A stretch of DNA of 64,000 bases, taken from contig NZ_JACBZA010000001.1 of assembly GCF_013408535.1 (NCBI RefSeq), positions 4,362,850 to 4,426,849 on the forward strand, written 5' to 3'. Below, piece by piece: positions 42,164 through 51,450 of this stretch (positions are counted from its first letter, which is position 1; every line of letters starts with the position of its first letter). This DNA comes from Actinopolymorpha cephalotaxi (GTDB lineage Bacteria > Actinomycetota > Actinomycetes > Propionibacteriales > Actinopolymorphaceae). The notes beneath the pieces are model-generated. The model was not told where the DNA came from. It did not search any database and saw only the letters and a program-made list of their open reading frames with translations. The position numbers and the translations under genes were made by a program.

Positions 42164-43486
42164 TCACCTCCTGATCGGTGTGCGTGCCAGCAGGACGGCT
42201 CCGCCGACGCAGACCAGCGCCGGCACGACCAGGCTCCACCGGGGTCCGTACGCCGTCATGATGCCCGTGGCGGCCGCGAGCACGAGGGTTTCGAGGGTCA
42301 TCCGCGCCGTGCTGAACATGGCCGCGGCCGCGCCACCGGACTGGTGACGGACGTCCCTCAGCGCCTGGCCGTCGGGCACACCCTCGGTGATCCCCACACA
42401 GAGCCCGAACACCAGGGCACCCGCGAGGAGGCTTCGCTGGGAGTGGGCCGGCACCAGCAGGATCCCCGTCAGGCCGCACAGAGCAAGTGCTGCCATCACC
42501 AGCGCCCTGGCCCACCGGCGAGCGATCCGGGCGCCGAGCACCGGCAGCGCGACCGAAGGAGCGGTGAGGAGCACCAACATCGTCGTCTGTCCCCAGCGCG
42601 ACATCCGTCCCGCGACGGCGATCTGGGGCAGCACGGTGAGAGACACCACGAAGACTCCCATCAGCGCGCCGGTCGCGTACGCGTAGGCACGGAAGGCGGG
42701 CACCCGCAGGACGTCGAACGGGATGACGGGACGGGCCGCGCGCCGCTCCACCACCGTCAGCGCCGCCACGGTCACGACCGCGACCGCCCCGAACGCCAGG
42801 GGCGGCCACCAGAGCCCGAACGGACGGGGACCGAGGCCGAGGCCGGTCACCAGGGTCGCGATCGCCGCACCGAAGAGGAGAGCGCCCGCCAGGTCGAACG
42901 ACCCGTCGGATTCGTTCGTACGAAGGGAAGGAAGCCCCACAGTGAAGGCTGCGGCGACGGCCGCGACGATCGCCGGCCCGACGAAGACCGCCTGCCAACC
43001 GACGACGGCCAGCAGCGCCTGGGTGGCGACCGGACCGGCAGCCGTGGCACAGCCGAGGACGGTCCCGACGAGACCGTAGACGCGGGTGCGCTCCTCGCCG
43101 CGGTAGACGGAGAGCACCAGCGAGGAGCCACCCGCCGCACACATGGCGGCGCCCACTCCGGCCAGCGTGCGCAGGCCGACCAGCACAGCCAGGTTCGGGG
43201 CGAGAGCCGAGAGCAGCCCGGTGACGGCTACGAGAAGGTTTCCCGCCGCGAAGAATCTCGAACGGCTGGAGCGATCGGCAAAGGCGCCCGCGAGCAGCAG
43301 GGTCGCGGCGAAGGCTCCGTTGTAACCGGTGACGATCCAGGGTGCGAGTGAGCCGGGCCCGCGAAGTGCCGCGGCCACCGCGGGGATGGCACCTGTCGAA
43401 CCGGTGATCGCGAGTGGGAAGACGGCGGTGGAGACGAGGTCCGCGACCAGGATCTGCCGGCGCCGAAGGGTAGGAAGAACGAACAC
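42164..43486 (-). CDS. MFS transporter (drug:H+ antiporter-2-like)
   Basis: A 440-residue membrane protein with about 12-14 helices spread over its length. MFS signatures include TGYNGAFAATLLLAGAFADR and SRSRFFAAGNLL (motif A region) and RTLAGVGAAMCAAGGSSLVLSV near helix 4-5 (motif C-like). It probably exports small molecules with proton exchange. GTG 43486 follows GGAG at 7 nt. No regulator is adjacent; the next upstream gene on the same strand encodes a DinB protein. Substrate unknown. Confidence 0.8.
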   Translation of the reverse strand: MFVLPTLRRRQILVADLVSTAVFPLAITGSTGAIPAVAAALRGPGSLAPWIVTGYNGAFAATLLLAGAFADRSSRSRFFAAGNLLVAVTGLLSALAPNLAVLVGLRTLAGVGAAMCAAGGSSLVLSVYRGEERTRVYGLVGTVLGCATAAGPVATQALLAVVGWQAVFVGPAIVAAVAAAFTVGLPSLRTNESDGSFDLAGALLFGAAIATLVTGLGLGPRPFGLWWPPLAFGAVAVVTVAALTVVERRAARPVIPFDVLRVPAFRAYAYATGALMGVFVVSLTVLPQIAVAGRMSRWGQTTMLVLLTAPSVALPVLGARIARRWARALVMAALALCGLTGILLVPAHSQRSLLAGALVFGLCVGITEGVPDGQALRDVRHQSGGAAAAMFSTARMTLETLVLAAATGIMTAYGPRWSLVVPALVCVGGAVLLARTPIRR

Positions 43487-43640
43487 GCGTGCGCTCCATC
43501 AGGACAAGACGTCGGAGCGCGACAACGGCGCTCCCGGCCAGTGCTCAGGAGCGGCGACGTCATCTGGGGTGCTGCGCCGCCGCTAACGACGGCGCGACGT
43601 GTCTGATTTCGGCACGGCCACACGGTAGCAGCCGCGAACC

Positions 43641-44195
43641 TCAGCGGGGATCCTCGCCGACCAGCCCGTCCACCGACTCCCGGATCAGGTCCGCGTGACC
43701 GACGTGCCGGGCGTACTCCTCGATCATGTCCGCGAGAAGCCTTCGCAGGTTGGGGGTTCGGCCGTCCGGCCAGGTGAAGGAGGCCGGCCGGGCCAGGCCT
43801 CCGTCGGCCACCGCCTCCGCCACCAGGACGCGGGACCGGTCCACCGAGTCCTGCCACAACCTCATCAGCTGCTCGGGGCTGTCGTCGGCAGCCGTACGCC
43901 ACTCCCAGTCGGGATCCGCGTCCCAGTCGACGGTGTCCCACGGCGGCTGCGGAGCCCGGCCGTGCAGCTTGACCGAGAACATGTCGTCCTCGACGGCCGC
44001 AAGATGTTTCAGCAGGCCACCCAGGGTCACCGTGGACGGCCCGAGGGTTGCCCGCAGCCCGGCCTGATCGAGGCCGCCACACTTCCAAGCCACGTACCCA
44101 CGAAGTCGCTCGAGCGTGCCGAGAAGGGTGTCGAGTTCGGTGCCGGCCACGGGAGGTTCGCGCAGGATCGCGCCGCTGTCGTTGCTCACGGGCAC
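43641..44195 (-). CDS. DinB-superfamily (DUF664) protein
   Basis: A protein of about 184 residues with the DinB/DUF664 pattern of four helices. It has VTLGGLLKHLAAVEDDMF near 60-77 (first metal His) and RRLLADMIEEYARHVGHADLIRE near 150-172 (His residues of the second site), plus WDADPDWEWRTA. These proteins are candidate mycothiol or bacillithiol S-transferases. GTG 44195 and 44189 are both possible starts; neither has a strong ribosome site. It is divergent from the WYL regulator at 44263 with a 67-nt gap. Confidence 0.78.
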   Translation of the reverse strand: MPVSNDSGAILREPPVAGTELDTLLGTLERLRGYVAWKCGGLDQAGLRATLGPSTVTLGGLLKHLAAVEDDMFSVKLHGRAPQPPWDTVDWDADPDWEWRTAADDSPEQLMRLWQDSVDRSRVLVAEAVADGGLARPASFTWPDGRTPNLRRLLADMIEEYARHVGHADLIRESVDGLVGEDPR

Positions 44196-44262
44196 GGACG
44201 CTAGCGTGGGTCCCGGACGTTTCGCTGCCGGAACGCCTCGACCGCTGGAACCGGAACGAGCG

Positions 44263-45213
44263 ATGACCGACGACCTGAGCCCCACCTCCCGGGCCCTGCT
44301 GGCCCTGGAGCTCATCCAGAACAGCCCGGGCATCACCGCCCAGCGGCTGGGCGAGCGGCTGGGGGTCACCGAGCGCGCCGCCCGCCGCTACGTCGCGATC
44401 CTGCGGGAGGCCGACCTGCCGATCGAGTCGGTCAGCGGCCCCTACGGCGGCTACCGGGTGGGGCGCGGTCTTCGCCTTGCACCGTTGATGTTCAGCGCCG
44501 CCGAGGCGGTCGGGCTGGTGATGGCGGTTCTTGAGGGGCATCGAGGGGCTGCCGATCCGGCGGACCTGGTGGGCAGCGCGCTGGCCAAGATCGTGCGGGC
44601 GCTGCCGGAACGGGTGGCCGAGCCGGTCCGTGGCCTGCGCGACGCGCCCGCTCCCCGCAGCCCCGACGAGCCGTCGGCCAGTCCCGAGCTGACCACCCGG
44701 CTGGTCGAGGCCTGCGCGGCCGGGCGCCGGCTCCGGCTGACCTACCGGCTGGGCCGCGACAGGGACCGGACGATGGACGTCGACCCCTGGGCGGTCGTAC
44801 TCCGGCACAGCCGGTGGTACCTCCTGGCCTGGTCCCACACCCGGCAGGCGCGGCGGGTGCTGCGCGTGGACCGGGTCGTGTCGGTGGAGTCGCTGGCCGA
44901 GTCGTTCACGCCCCCGGCGGACCTGGATGCCCTGCGTACGTTGGAAGAACACCTCTCCCAGGGATGGACGTACGAGGTCGACGTCGTGGTCGACGCGAGT
45001 GTCGAGGAGACGTCGCGGTGGGTACGGCGAAGCCTCGGCCGCATCGAGGCCGACGCCGAGGGCCGAACACATCTCCGGGCAACGACGGACGAGCCCGAGT
45101 GGTACGCCCGCCAGCTCGCCGCCATCCCGGCGCCCTTTCGCGTCCTCGCCTCACCCGAACTCCAGCGCGCCGTCACAGACCTCGGTCGACGGCTGACCCA
45201 GTCTGGAGGCTGA
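44263..45213 (+). CDS. WYL-domain HTH transcriptional regulator
   Basis: A 316-residue regulator. The N-terminal HTH_11/DeoR-type helix-turn-helix is ITAQRLGERLGVTERAARRYVAILREADLPIES with the wing GGYRV. The WYL domain runs from about 150 to 225 (LTYRLGRDRDRTMDVDPWAVVLRHSRWYLLAW), followed by a WCX-type C-terminal domain (FRVLASPELQRAVTDLGRRL). WYL proteins bind ligands such as nucleotides. It likely controls the divergent DinB gene and itself. It ends 4 nt from the convergent TetR gene. Confidence 0.87.
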   Translation: MTDDLSPTSRALLALELIQNSPGITAQRLGERLGVTERAARRYVAILREADLPIESVSGPYGGYRVGRGLRLAPLMFSAAEAVGLVMAVLEGHRGAADPADLVGSALAKIVRALPERVAEPVRGLRDAPAPRSPDEPSASPELTTRLVEACAAGRRLRLTYRLGRDRDRTMDVDPWAVVLRHSRWYLLAWSHTRQARRVLRVDRVVSVESLAESFTPPADLDALRTLEEHLSQGWTYEVDVVVDASVEETSRWVRRSLGRIEADAEGRTHLRATTDEPEWYARQLAAIPAPFRVLASPELQRAVTDLGRRLTQSGG

Positions 45214-45217
45214 TCCG

Positions 45218-45817
45218 TCACTCCGGTCTGCGTAGGCCGGAGACGAGCAGCCCGACCAACCTGCGTGCGTCGTAGCGGGGATCGTTGTCGGCGCCGATGC
45301 AGAGGTTTCCGACGCCGCGCATGAGTTCGTACGCCTGCACGCCTCCCCGGATCTCACCGGAGGCGACGGCCGCGTCGAGCAGTTCTGCGCCGACGGGCAG
45401 AAGGCGGTCGAGGAAGTACGTGCCCAGGGTCTCCATGCCGGCACTGTCGGACCGCATCACGGCGGCGAGCCCGTGCTTGGTCACCACGAAGTCGACGAAG
45501 AGGTCGATCCACTTCACCAGGGCGGCGTAGGGGGTCCTGCTGGTCTTCAGCAGTTTCGGGCCCGCCTCGGCGCACGCCTCGACCTGGTGGCGGAAGACGG
45601 CGATGATCAGGTCGGCCCGGGTCGGGAAGTGGCGGTAGATCGTGCCCACCCCGACGCCCGCCCGGGCGGCGATCTCGCGGACCGGTGCCTCCACACCTGC
45701 CGCCACGAACACCGCGGCGGCCGCGTCCAGCAGGGCCTTCTCGTTACGCCGGGCGTCCGCCCGCTTGGACCGGGTTTGCCCGGCGTCCTTCTCCGGGCCC
45801 TGCCCGCCCTCGCTCAC
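45218..45817 (-). CDS. TetR-family transcriptional regulator
   Basis: A 199-residue repressor. The HTH ALLDAAAAVFVAAGVEAPVREIAARAGVGVGTIYRHFPTRADLI lies at 29-71, with the recognition helix at VGTIYRHFPT. The C-terminal domain is of the TetR_C_33-like kind found with oxidoreductase genes. It starts at GTG 45817 and is divergent from an aldo/keto reductase. Two dyads in the 119-nt gap (45854-45892) are the likely binding sites. The inducer is probably a substrate of the reductase. Confidence 0.88.
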   Translation of the reverse strand: MSEGGQGPEKDAGQTRSKRADARRNEKALLDAAAAVFVAAGVEAPVREIAARAGVGVGTIYRHFPTRADLIIAVFRHQVEACAEAGPKLLKTSRTPYAALVKWIDLFVDFVVTKHGLAAVMRSDSAGMETLGTYFLDRLLPVGAELLDAAVASGEIRGGVQAYELMRGVGNLCIGADNDPRYDARRLVGLLVSGLRRPE

Positions 45818-45845
45818 CGAACCGTCCCCTTCTCGTCGGCCGACC

Positions 45846-45892
45846 TTGTAAACCGGAACGTCGTTCCGTATCGTTACCGGAGCGGCGTTCCG
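45846..45892. promoter_or_regulatory. Divergent promoter with two TetR-type operator dyads
   Basis: CGGAAC-GTC-GTTCCG (45854-45868) is a perfect 15-bp dyad; CGGAGC-GGC-GTTCCG (45878-45892) is a one-mismatch copy 24 bp away. A plus-strand -35 TTGTAA (45846-45851) and -10 TATCGT (45869-45874) are separated by 17 nt, and the first dyad fills that spacer. Binding would block the aldo/keto reductase promoter directly and probably also tetR. Confidence 0.65.
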
Positions 45893-45936
45893 CTTGCGCC
45901 CATGATGCCACCCTCGCTCGCAGTGGAGGAACCCCC

Positions 45937-46956
45937 ATGCACTACCGCACCCTCGGCCGCACCGGCGTCCAGGTCAGCACCCTCGCGCTCGGCGCGATGA
46001 ACTTCGGCAGAGCCGGACGTACGACCCAGGACGAGGCCACCGCCCTCGTTGATGCCGCCCTCGAGGGCGGCATCAACCTGATCGACACCGCCGACAAGTA
46101 CGGCGACGGCGAGTCGGAGGATCTGGTCGGCAAGGCCGTCGCCGGCCGCCGCGACGACATCGTGCTGGCCACCAAGGCCGGCCTGCCGATCGGTGAGGAA
46201 CGCAACCACCGTGGGAGTTCGCGCCGCTGGCTGGTCACCGAACTCGACAACAGCCTGCGCCGCCTCGGCGTCGACCACGTGGATCTCTACCAGATCCACC
46301 GATGGGACCCGGCCACCAGCGACGAGGAAACCCTGTCCACGTTGACGGATCTGCAGCGTGCGGGGAAGATCCGCTACTTCGGCTCGTCGACGTTCCCCGC
46401 CTATCGCATCGTGCAGGCACAGTGGGCGGCCCGCGAACACCACCTGAGCCGGTACGTCACCGAGCAGCCGAGCTACTCGATCCTGCAACGAGGGATCGAG
46501 ACGCACGTGCTGCCGGTGACCGAGCAGTACGGCCTCGGCGTACTGGCGTGGAGTCCGCTGGCCTCGGGCTGGCTGTCGGGTGCCGTCCGCGCCGGCCGCG
46601 AGGTCACCACCAACCGTTCGAAACTGCTACCGGAGCGCTTCGACACCACCATCCCCGCCAACCAGGCCAGGATGGACGCGGTCGAGCAGCTTGCCGTGGT
46701 CGCCGACAAGGCCAGCTTGACGATGATCCAGCTCGCGCTCGGATTCGTCACCGCGCACCCCGCGGTGACCAGCGCGCTCGTCGGCCCACGAACCCTGGAC
46801 CACCTGCACTCACAGCTCGCCGCGGCCGACACCGTGCTCTCCGCCGACGTCCTCGACGCGATCGACGAGATCGTCGCACCCGGCGTGGACCTGGCACCGC
46901 AGGAGAAGCACGACACACCGCCCGCGCTCCTCGACCCGTCGCTGCGCCGCCGCTGA
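45937..46956 (+). CDS. Aldo/keto reductase
   Basis: A 339-residue TIM-barrel oxidoreductase. The tetrad is Asp50 (IDTADKYGDGESE), Tyr55, Lys83 (LATKAGL) and His near 115 (YQIHRWDP). The NADPH site is near the C-terminus (ALGFVTAHPAVTSALVGPRTLDHL). It reduces aldehydes or ketones with NADPH. ATG 45937 follows GGAGG. It is controlled in all likelihood by the divergent TetR gene, and followed after 15 nt by an F420-type oxidoreductase in the same operon. Confidence 0.9.
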   Translation: MHYRTLGRTGVQVSTLALGAMNFGRAGRTTQDEATALVDAALEGGINLIDTADKYGDGESEDLVGKAVAGRRDDIVLATKAGLPIGEERNHRGSSRRWLVTELDNSLRRLGVDHVDLYQIHRWDPATSDEETLSTLTDLQRAGKIRYFGSSTFPAYRIVQAQWAAREHHLSRYVTEQPSYSILQRGIETHVLPVTEQYGLGVLAWSPLASGWLSGAVRAGREVTTNRSKLLPERFDTTIPANQARMDAVEQLAVVADKASLTMIQLALGFVTAHPAVTSALVGPRTLDHLHSQLAAADTVLSADVLDAIDEIVAPGVDLAPQEKHDTPPALLDPSLRRR

Positions 46957-46971
46957 AAGGACCGACGACAC

Positions 46972-47847
46972 GTGCCCACGCACCACACATCCCAACCCAG
47001 CTTCGGGATCATGACCGCGCCTTCGCAGGTCGACTATGACGACATCCTGCGGGTCTGGCGCGAGGCCGACGCGATCCCGCGGATCGAGCACGCCTGGTTG
47101 TTCGACCATCTGATGCCGATCTTCGGCGACCCGAACGGGCCCACCTTCGAGGGCTGGACGCTGCTCTCGGCCCTTGCCGCACACACCCAGCGGCTGCGGC
47201 TCGGCGTACTCGTGACCAGCAACCGCTTCCGGCCGCCGGCGATACTGGCCAAGATCGCCGCGACCGTCGATGTCGTGTCGGGCGGGCGGCTCGACTTCGG
47301 CATCGGGGCGGGGTCACGTCCCAGTCATCCGCTGGCGCGCCGCGAGTACGACGCACACGGGCTGCCCTTCCACGACGCCGAACACGCCGTGGGGAGTCTC
47401 GCCGAGGCGTGCACGGTGATCCGCCGGTTGTGGACGTCCGGCGAGCCGTTCGACTTCGACGGTACGTACGTCCAGCTCACCGGTGCGTACGGAAACCCCA
47501 AGCCGGTCCAGCGTCCCCATCCGCCGATCATGATCGGTGGCCGTTCGTCGGCGACGCTGCGGGTGGCCGCCGAACACGCCGACCTGTGGAACATCCCCGG
47601 CGGCGGTCCCGTCGACGACCTCCTGCAGCGAAGCGCCCTGCTGGACAAGTACTGCGGGGAGATCGGCCGCGACCCCGCCTCGATCGTCCGCTCGATCCAC
47701 CTGCCGGTCTCCTACGACGACCCGGGCACCACCCGTGACGCGATCGGCGAGGCGGTCGGCGCCGGCTTCGGGCACGTCATCCTCAGCCTCTCGGCGCCCT
47801 ACCCCACCGGCGTCGCCCAATGGGTCGCCGACGAGCTCATCCGCTGA
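46972..47847 (+). CDS. LLM-class (F420-dependent) oxidoreductase
   Basis: A 291-residue bacterial-luciferase-like barrel. It has EHAWLFDHLMPIFGDPNGP near 39-57, TQRLRLGVLVTSNRFRPPAILAKIAATVDVVSGGRLDFGIGAG near 71-113, and HPPIMIGGRSSATLRVAAEHADLWN near 183-207. This pattern is that of F420-dependent rather than FMN-dependent members, a cofactor common in actinobacteria. It follows the aldo/keto reductase by 15 nt with an AGGA site before the GTG. Substrate unknown; the pair may detoxify a common compound. Confidence 0.87.
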   Translation: MPTHHTSQPSFGIMTAPSQVDYDDILRVWREADAIPRIEHAWLFDHLMPIFGDPNGPTFEGWTLLSALAAHTQRLRLGVLVTSNRFRPPAILAKIAATVDVVSGGRLDFGIGAGSRPSHPLARREYDAHGLPFHDAEHAVGSLAEACTVIRRLWTSGEPFDFDGTYVQLTGAYGNPKPVQRPHPPIMIGGRSSATLRVAAEHADLWNIPGGGPVDDLLQRSALLDKYCGEIGRDPASIVRSIHLPVSYDDPGTTRDAIGEAVGAGFGHVILSLSAPYPTGVAQWVADELIR

Positions 47848-47850
47848 GGG

Positions 47851-48855
47851 TCAACGGTCGTGCGGTGAGCGCTGGGCGAGGCCGTGCAGGCGCGCGTTGT
47901 ACGCCGTCAGCTCGGCGTCGTCGTCCCGGTCCGCGGCCCGGTCGGTGCGCCGGGCAAGGCGCTGGTCGCTGCGCCACCAGTCGAGGAACACCACCACCAG
48001 GACGAGTGCGGTGGGCACCTCGGTGAACGCCCACGCGATGCCGCCGCCGGTGGACTGGTCCTGCAGCGGCGAGACTCCCCACGCAGCCGGCGGATGCGCG
48101 AAGAAGCCGGCGATCAGGCCCGAGGACATCATCACCGCGATACCGAAGACCGCGTGGAACGGAACGCCCACGAACAACTCGGCCAGCCGGACGGGGTGAC
48201 TCACCCGATGCGGTCCGGGATCGACACCGAGGATCGGCCAGAAGAACAGCAGCCCGACGGCAAGAAAGTGAACCAGCATGAGGTTGTGACCAGCCCAGTT
48301 CGACATCGCCGCGTCGAAGACGGGCGTGAAGTACAACCCGTACAGGCTGACGAGGAACAACGGCAGGTTGAAGAACGGCGACGCGAGCACCCGGGCGACC
48401 CTGCTGTGCAGTACGGCAAGCAGCACCTCGCGTGGCCCGCGGCGCCCACGCGGCGCGGGCCTCAGCGCACGCAGGGCGAGCGTCACCGGTGCCCCCAGGA
48501 GCAGGAGGACCGGTGACAGCATGCTCAGCACCATGTGCTGAACCATGTGCACGCTGAACAACTCCATGCCGTACCCGCCGACACCGGTTCCGGTGACGGC
48601 GACCACGGTGAGCAGGCCCGCGGCGAAGACGATCCACCGGCCGACGGGCCAGCGGACGCCTCGGCGCCACACCACGACCATGCCGAACGTGTACGCCAGC
48701 AGGGCGATCGCGCAGCCGGCCGGGAACACCGGCACCGGTTGCGGATGCCAGGCGAGCAGCCGGGACAGCGTGGGTGCGAGCATGGGCATCCACATCGGCC
48801 CGCTCATGCCGCCGCTGATTCCACCGTTCATTCCGCCCATGCCCACCACGCACAC
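47851..48855 (-). CDS. CtaG-type cytochrome c oxidase assembly membrane protein
   Basis: A 334-residue membrane protein of the caa3_CtaG family with about seven helices. The N-terminus is Met/Gly-rich (GMGGMNGGISGGMSGPMWMPM). His motifs VHMVQHMVLSML near 102-113 and GHNLMLVHFLAVGLLFFWP near 188-206 fit the copper-delivery role of this family in cytochrome oxidase assembly. GTG 48855 is 7 nt after the CLC stop; ATG 48840 is an alternative. It is last in a MarR-CLC-CtaG operon. It is distinct from the Cox11-type CtaG. Confidence 0.83.
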   Translation of the reverse strand: MCVVGMGGMNGGISGGMSGPMWMPMLAPTLSRLLAWHPQPVPVFPAGCAIALLAYTFGMVVVWRRGVRWPVGRWIVFAAGLLTVVAVTGTGVGGYGMELFSVHMVQHMVLSMLSPVLLLLGAPVTLALRALRPAPRGRRGPREVLLAVLHSRVARVLASPFFNLPLFLVSLYGLYFTPVFDAAMSNWAGHNLMLVHFLAVGLLFFWPILGVDPGPHRVSHPVRLAELFVGVPFHAVFGIAVMMSSGLIAGFFAHPPAAWGVSPLQDQSTGGGIAWAFTEVPTALVLVVVFLDWWRSDQRLARRTDRAADRDDDAELTAYNARLHGLAQRSPHDR

Positions 48856-48862
48856 CTGCCGA

Positions 48863-50923
48863 TCAGACGTTCACGACCGGCCGCGGGGCGAGGTCGCCCA
48901 GGTCGTCGGCGTGCTCGGCAGGCACCAGCACGCTCAGCCGGTCACCGTTTTCCAGCACCGTGTCACCGGTGACCGGCACGGTCGCGTCGTCCCGGCGGAT
49001 CGCCATCACCCGGGTGGTGGGCGGCCAGTTCACCTCGCTGATCCGGCGCCCGGCGAGGTCGGCGTCAGCGCCCGCGTTGCCGTCCAGGGTGAGCCCGACG
49101 ACCCGGAACCCGCCGAGCTTGCGCGGCTCGGAGCGCGCGTCCTCGGCCACGTCGGCGAGCTGGCGGCGATACCGCGTCAGCACCTGCCGGTGATTGAGCC
49201 AGCCGACGAGTTCGCTGCCGTCGTCGGCGAGTACCGGCAGCCCGTCGTCCTCCGCGTTGTCGAGGAGGCTCAGCGCGCTGGCCAGGGTCTGCGCACCGGA
49301 CAGGGCGGGCACGGCGGTGGCCAGGTCGGCGGCGGTGGCGTCGAGCTCGTTGTCCCGGGCCGCGGCCTCCGCCTGGCGTACGGAAATCGTTCCGCGGTAG
49401 GCGCCCTGCGCGTCGACCACCGGTACCGCCGGGTCACCGCCCTCGGCCAGCCGGGACAGTACGTCGTCCAGCGGCGCGTCGTGGGCGAGCGGCGCCGGGA
49501 CCGGCTGCATCGCCTCGGCGACGGTGAGCGTCTCCAGCAGGCTGGCCGAACGGCCCCGCAGGATGTCGATGCCACGGCGGCGGAGCTTGAGCGTGTAGAT
49601 GGTGTCCCGGGACAGCCGCTTGGACAGGGCGGTCGCCACCGCGACCGCGGCCATCAGCGGAAGAATGATCGAGTAGTCGCCGGTGAGCTCGAAGATGATG
49701 ATCACCGCGGTGATGGGCGCCTGCGAGGTGGCGGCGAAGACCGCACCCATGCCGACCAGTCCGTACGCCCCGGCAGATCCGACCAGCCCCGGCAGCGCGG
49801 CGTGCGCGGCCAGGCCGAACGCACTGCCCGCCATCGCGCCGAGGAACAGCGACGGCGCGAAGACTCCGCCGGAGCCACCTATCGAGATGGTGAGACTGGT
49901 GGCGATCACCTTGCCCACCAGCAGTACGAGCAGGAACCACACCACGTAGTGGCCTTCGACTGCCCCGGCCAGGACGGGGTAGCCGACGCCGTACATCTGC
50001 GGGAGCACCAGCAGCACCCCGCCCAGCAACAGGCCACCGACCGCCGGGCGGAGCCACTCGGGTCCGCGCCAGATCCGGTCGGCGAGGTCCTCGAAACCGT
50101 AGAGAATCTTGACGAAACCCAGTCCGACGACCGCCGCGAGCACACCCAGCAGGACGTACGTCACGAACTCCGCCGGCGAGGTGAGGTGGAACGCCGGCAG
50201 GTGCAGGAACGGTGCGTCGCCGAACACCGCGCGGCCGATCACCGCCGCCGTCACCGAGGTGAGGACGACCGCGCCGAACGACTCCGCGCCGAAGTCGTTC
50301 AGGATGAGTTCCATCGCGAAGAAGACGCCGGCGATCGGGGCATTGAACGTTGCCGAGATCCCGCCGGCGGCGCCACAGGCCACCAACAGGCGCAGGCGTT
50401 TCTCCGGCAGTCGTACGAGCTGGCCGAGGCTCGACCCGAGTGCCGAACCGATCTGCACGATCGGGCCCTCCCGGCCGACCGAGCCACCGGACCCGATGCA
50501 CAGTGCCGATGCCAGCGCCTTCACCACCGCGACCTGTGGGGCGATCCGGCCACCGCGTTCGGCCACCGCGAGCATCACCTCGGGCACTCCGTGGCCGCGC
50601 GCCTCGCGGGCGAAGCGATACACGATCGGCCCGTAGATCAGGCCGCCGACGACCGGTGCAAGGACGACGAAGAACATGCCGAGGCGTGGTACGAGATGGT
50701 TCACGGCATGGCCGGCGCCGGAGTAGTCGGCGTGGCCGCTGAAGAACTCGGTGAACCACAGGATCAGGTAGCGAAAGGCGACGGCGCCCAGCCCGGCACC
50801 GAGACCGACGACCAGTGCCAGCGGCACCAGCCCGGCAGGGGTGCCCCGCAGCCAGTCGAAGGCACGGCTCAACCGGCTGGACGGACGCCGGACCACGACA
50901 GGTGAGATCGGTTCCACACTCAC
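48863..50923 (-). CDS. CLC-family chloride channel/antiporter with CBS and TrkA-C-like domains
   Basis: A 686-residue protein. The CLC membrane part runs to about 435, with GHGVPEVML (first selectivity loop), GSGGSVGREGPIVQ (gating Glu in GREGP) and GGSGGVFAPSLFLGAMAG. Two CBS domains follow to about 585. A C-terminal TrkA-C-like domain (NWPPTTRVMAIRRDD to LENGDRLSVLV) ends it. The gating Glu is retained. A second, internal Glu used for H+ transfer in E. coli ClcA is not obvious (FFAMELIL), so channel or antiporter mode is open. GTG 50923 overlaps the MarR stop by GTGA. Confidence 0.85.
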   Translation of the reverse strand: MSVEPISPVVVRRPSSRLSRAFDWLRGTPAGLVPLALVVGLGAGLGAVAFRYLILWFTEFFSGHADYSGAGHAVNHLVPRLGMFFVVLAPVVGGLIYGPIVYRFAREARGHGVPEVMLAVAERGGRIAPQVAVVKALASALCIGSGGSVGREGPIVQIGSALGSSLGQLVRLPEKRLRLLVACGAAGGISATFNAPIAGVFFAMELILNDFGAESFGAVVLTSVTAAVIGRAVFGDAPFLHLPAFHLTSPAEFVTYVLLGVLAAVVGLGFVKILYGFEDLADRIWRGPEWLRPAVGGLLLGGVLLVLPQMYGVGYPVLAGAVEGHYVVWFLLVLLVGKVIATSLTISIGGSGGVFAPSLFLGAMAGSAFGLAAHAALPGLVGSAGAYGLVGMGAVFAATSQAPITAVIIIFELTGDYSIILPLMAAVAVATALSKRLSRDTIYTLKLRRRGIDILRGRSASLLETLTVAEAMQPVPAPLAHDAPLDDVLSRLAEGGDPAVPVVDAQGAYRGTISVRQAEAAARDNELDATAADLATAVPALSGAQTLASALSLLDNAEDDGLPVLADDGSELVGWLNHRQVLTRYRRQLADVAEDARSEPRKLGGFRVVGLTLDGNAGADADLAGRRISEVNWPPTTRVMAIRRDDATVPVTGDTVLENGDRLSVLVPAEHADDLGDLAPRPVVNV

Positions 50924-51441
50924 GAGCGGTGCTCGCCCTCCACTTCCTCGTCTTGTTCGTACCGTTCGAGCTGTTCGAATCCCAGCCACCACTGCTGCTC
51001 GGGCACCTCGCCGGCGGCGTTCGCCAGCGCACGGAGCCCGGCCACGGCGCCCGCCTGCTCCTGCGGCGACATCCGCGCGACGATGCGGCGAATCTCTTCT
51101 CGGCGACGACGTGTCACCTTGGCGACGTATCTCTTGCCGGCCGGCTTCAGCGTCACCTCCACCGCACGGCGGTCGCCGGAAAGGGGCTGCCGGTCCACCA
51201 GGTCCGCCTTCACCAGGCGGTCGATCAGCCGGGTCGCGGTCGAGGGTGTGACGCCCAGCTCTGCCGCGAGATCGACCCCACGCTGAGGCCCTCGGCCGGC
51301 CAGAACGACCAGCGCGCGGTACTGCGGAAGGGTCACGTCACCGAGATCGGCCACCGAACGGGCAGCCACCGCGACCAGCGCACGGCTGGCCGTGATCAAC
51401 GCGTCGACCACACCTTCGGGGTCCTCGCCTGATTCATGCAC
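50920..51441 (-). CDS. MarR-family transcriptional regulator
   Basis: A 173-residue winged-helix regulator. It has VTLPQYRALVVLAGRGPQRGVDLAAELGVTPSTATRLIDRLVKADLVDR (HTH around 50-98), then a wing with SGDRRAVEVTLKPAG. GTG 51441 is chosen because an upstream extension of the frame is low-complexity and crosses a dyad at 51451. It is the first gene of an operon with CLC and CtaG, overlapping the CLC gene by 4 nt, and likely controls that operon in answer to acid or a small phenolic ligand. Confidence 0.85.
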   Translation of the reverse strand: MHESGEDPEGVVDALITASRALVAVAARSVADLGDVTLPQYRALVVLAGRGPQRGVDLAAELGVTPSTATRLIDRLVKADLVDRQPLSGDRRAVEVTLKPAGKRYVAKVTRRRREEIRRIVARMSPQEQAGAVAGLRALANAAGEVPEQQWWLGFEQLERYEQDEEVEGEHRS

Positions 51442-51450
51442 TGCGCGATT

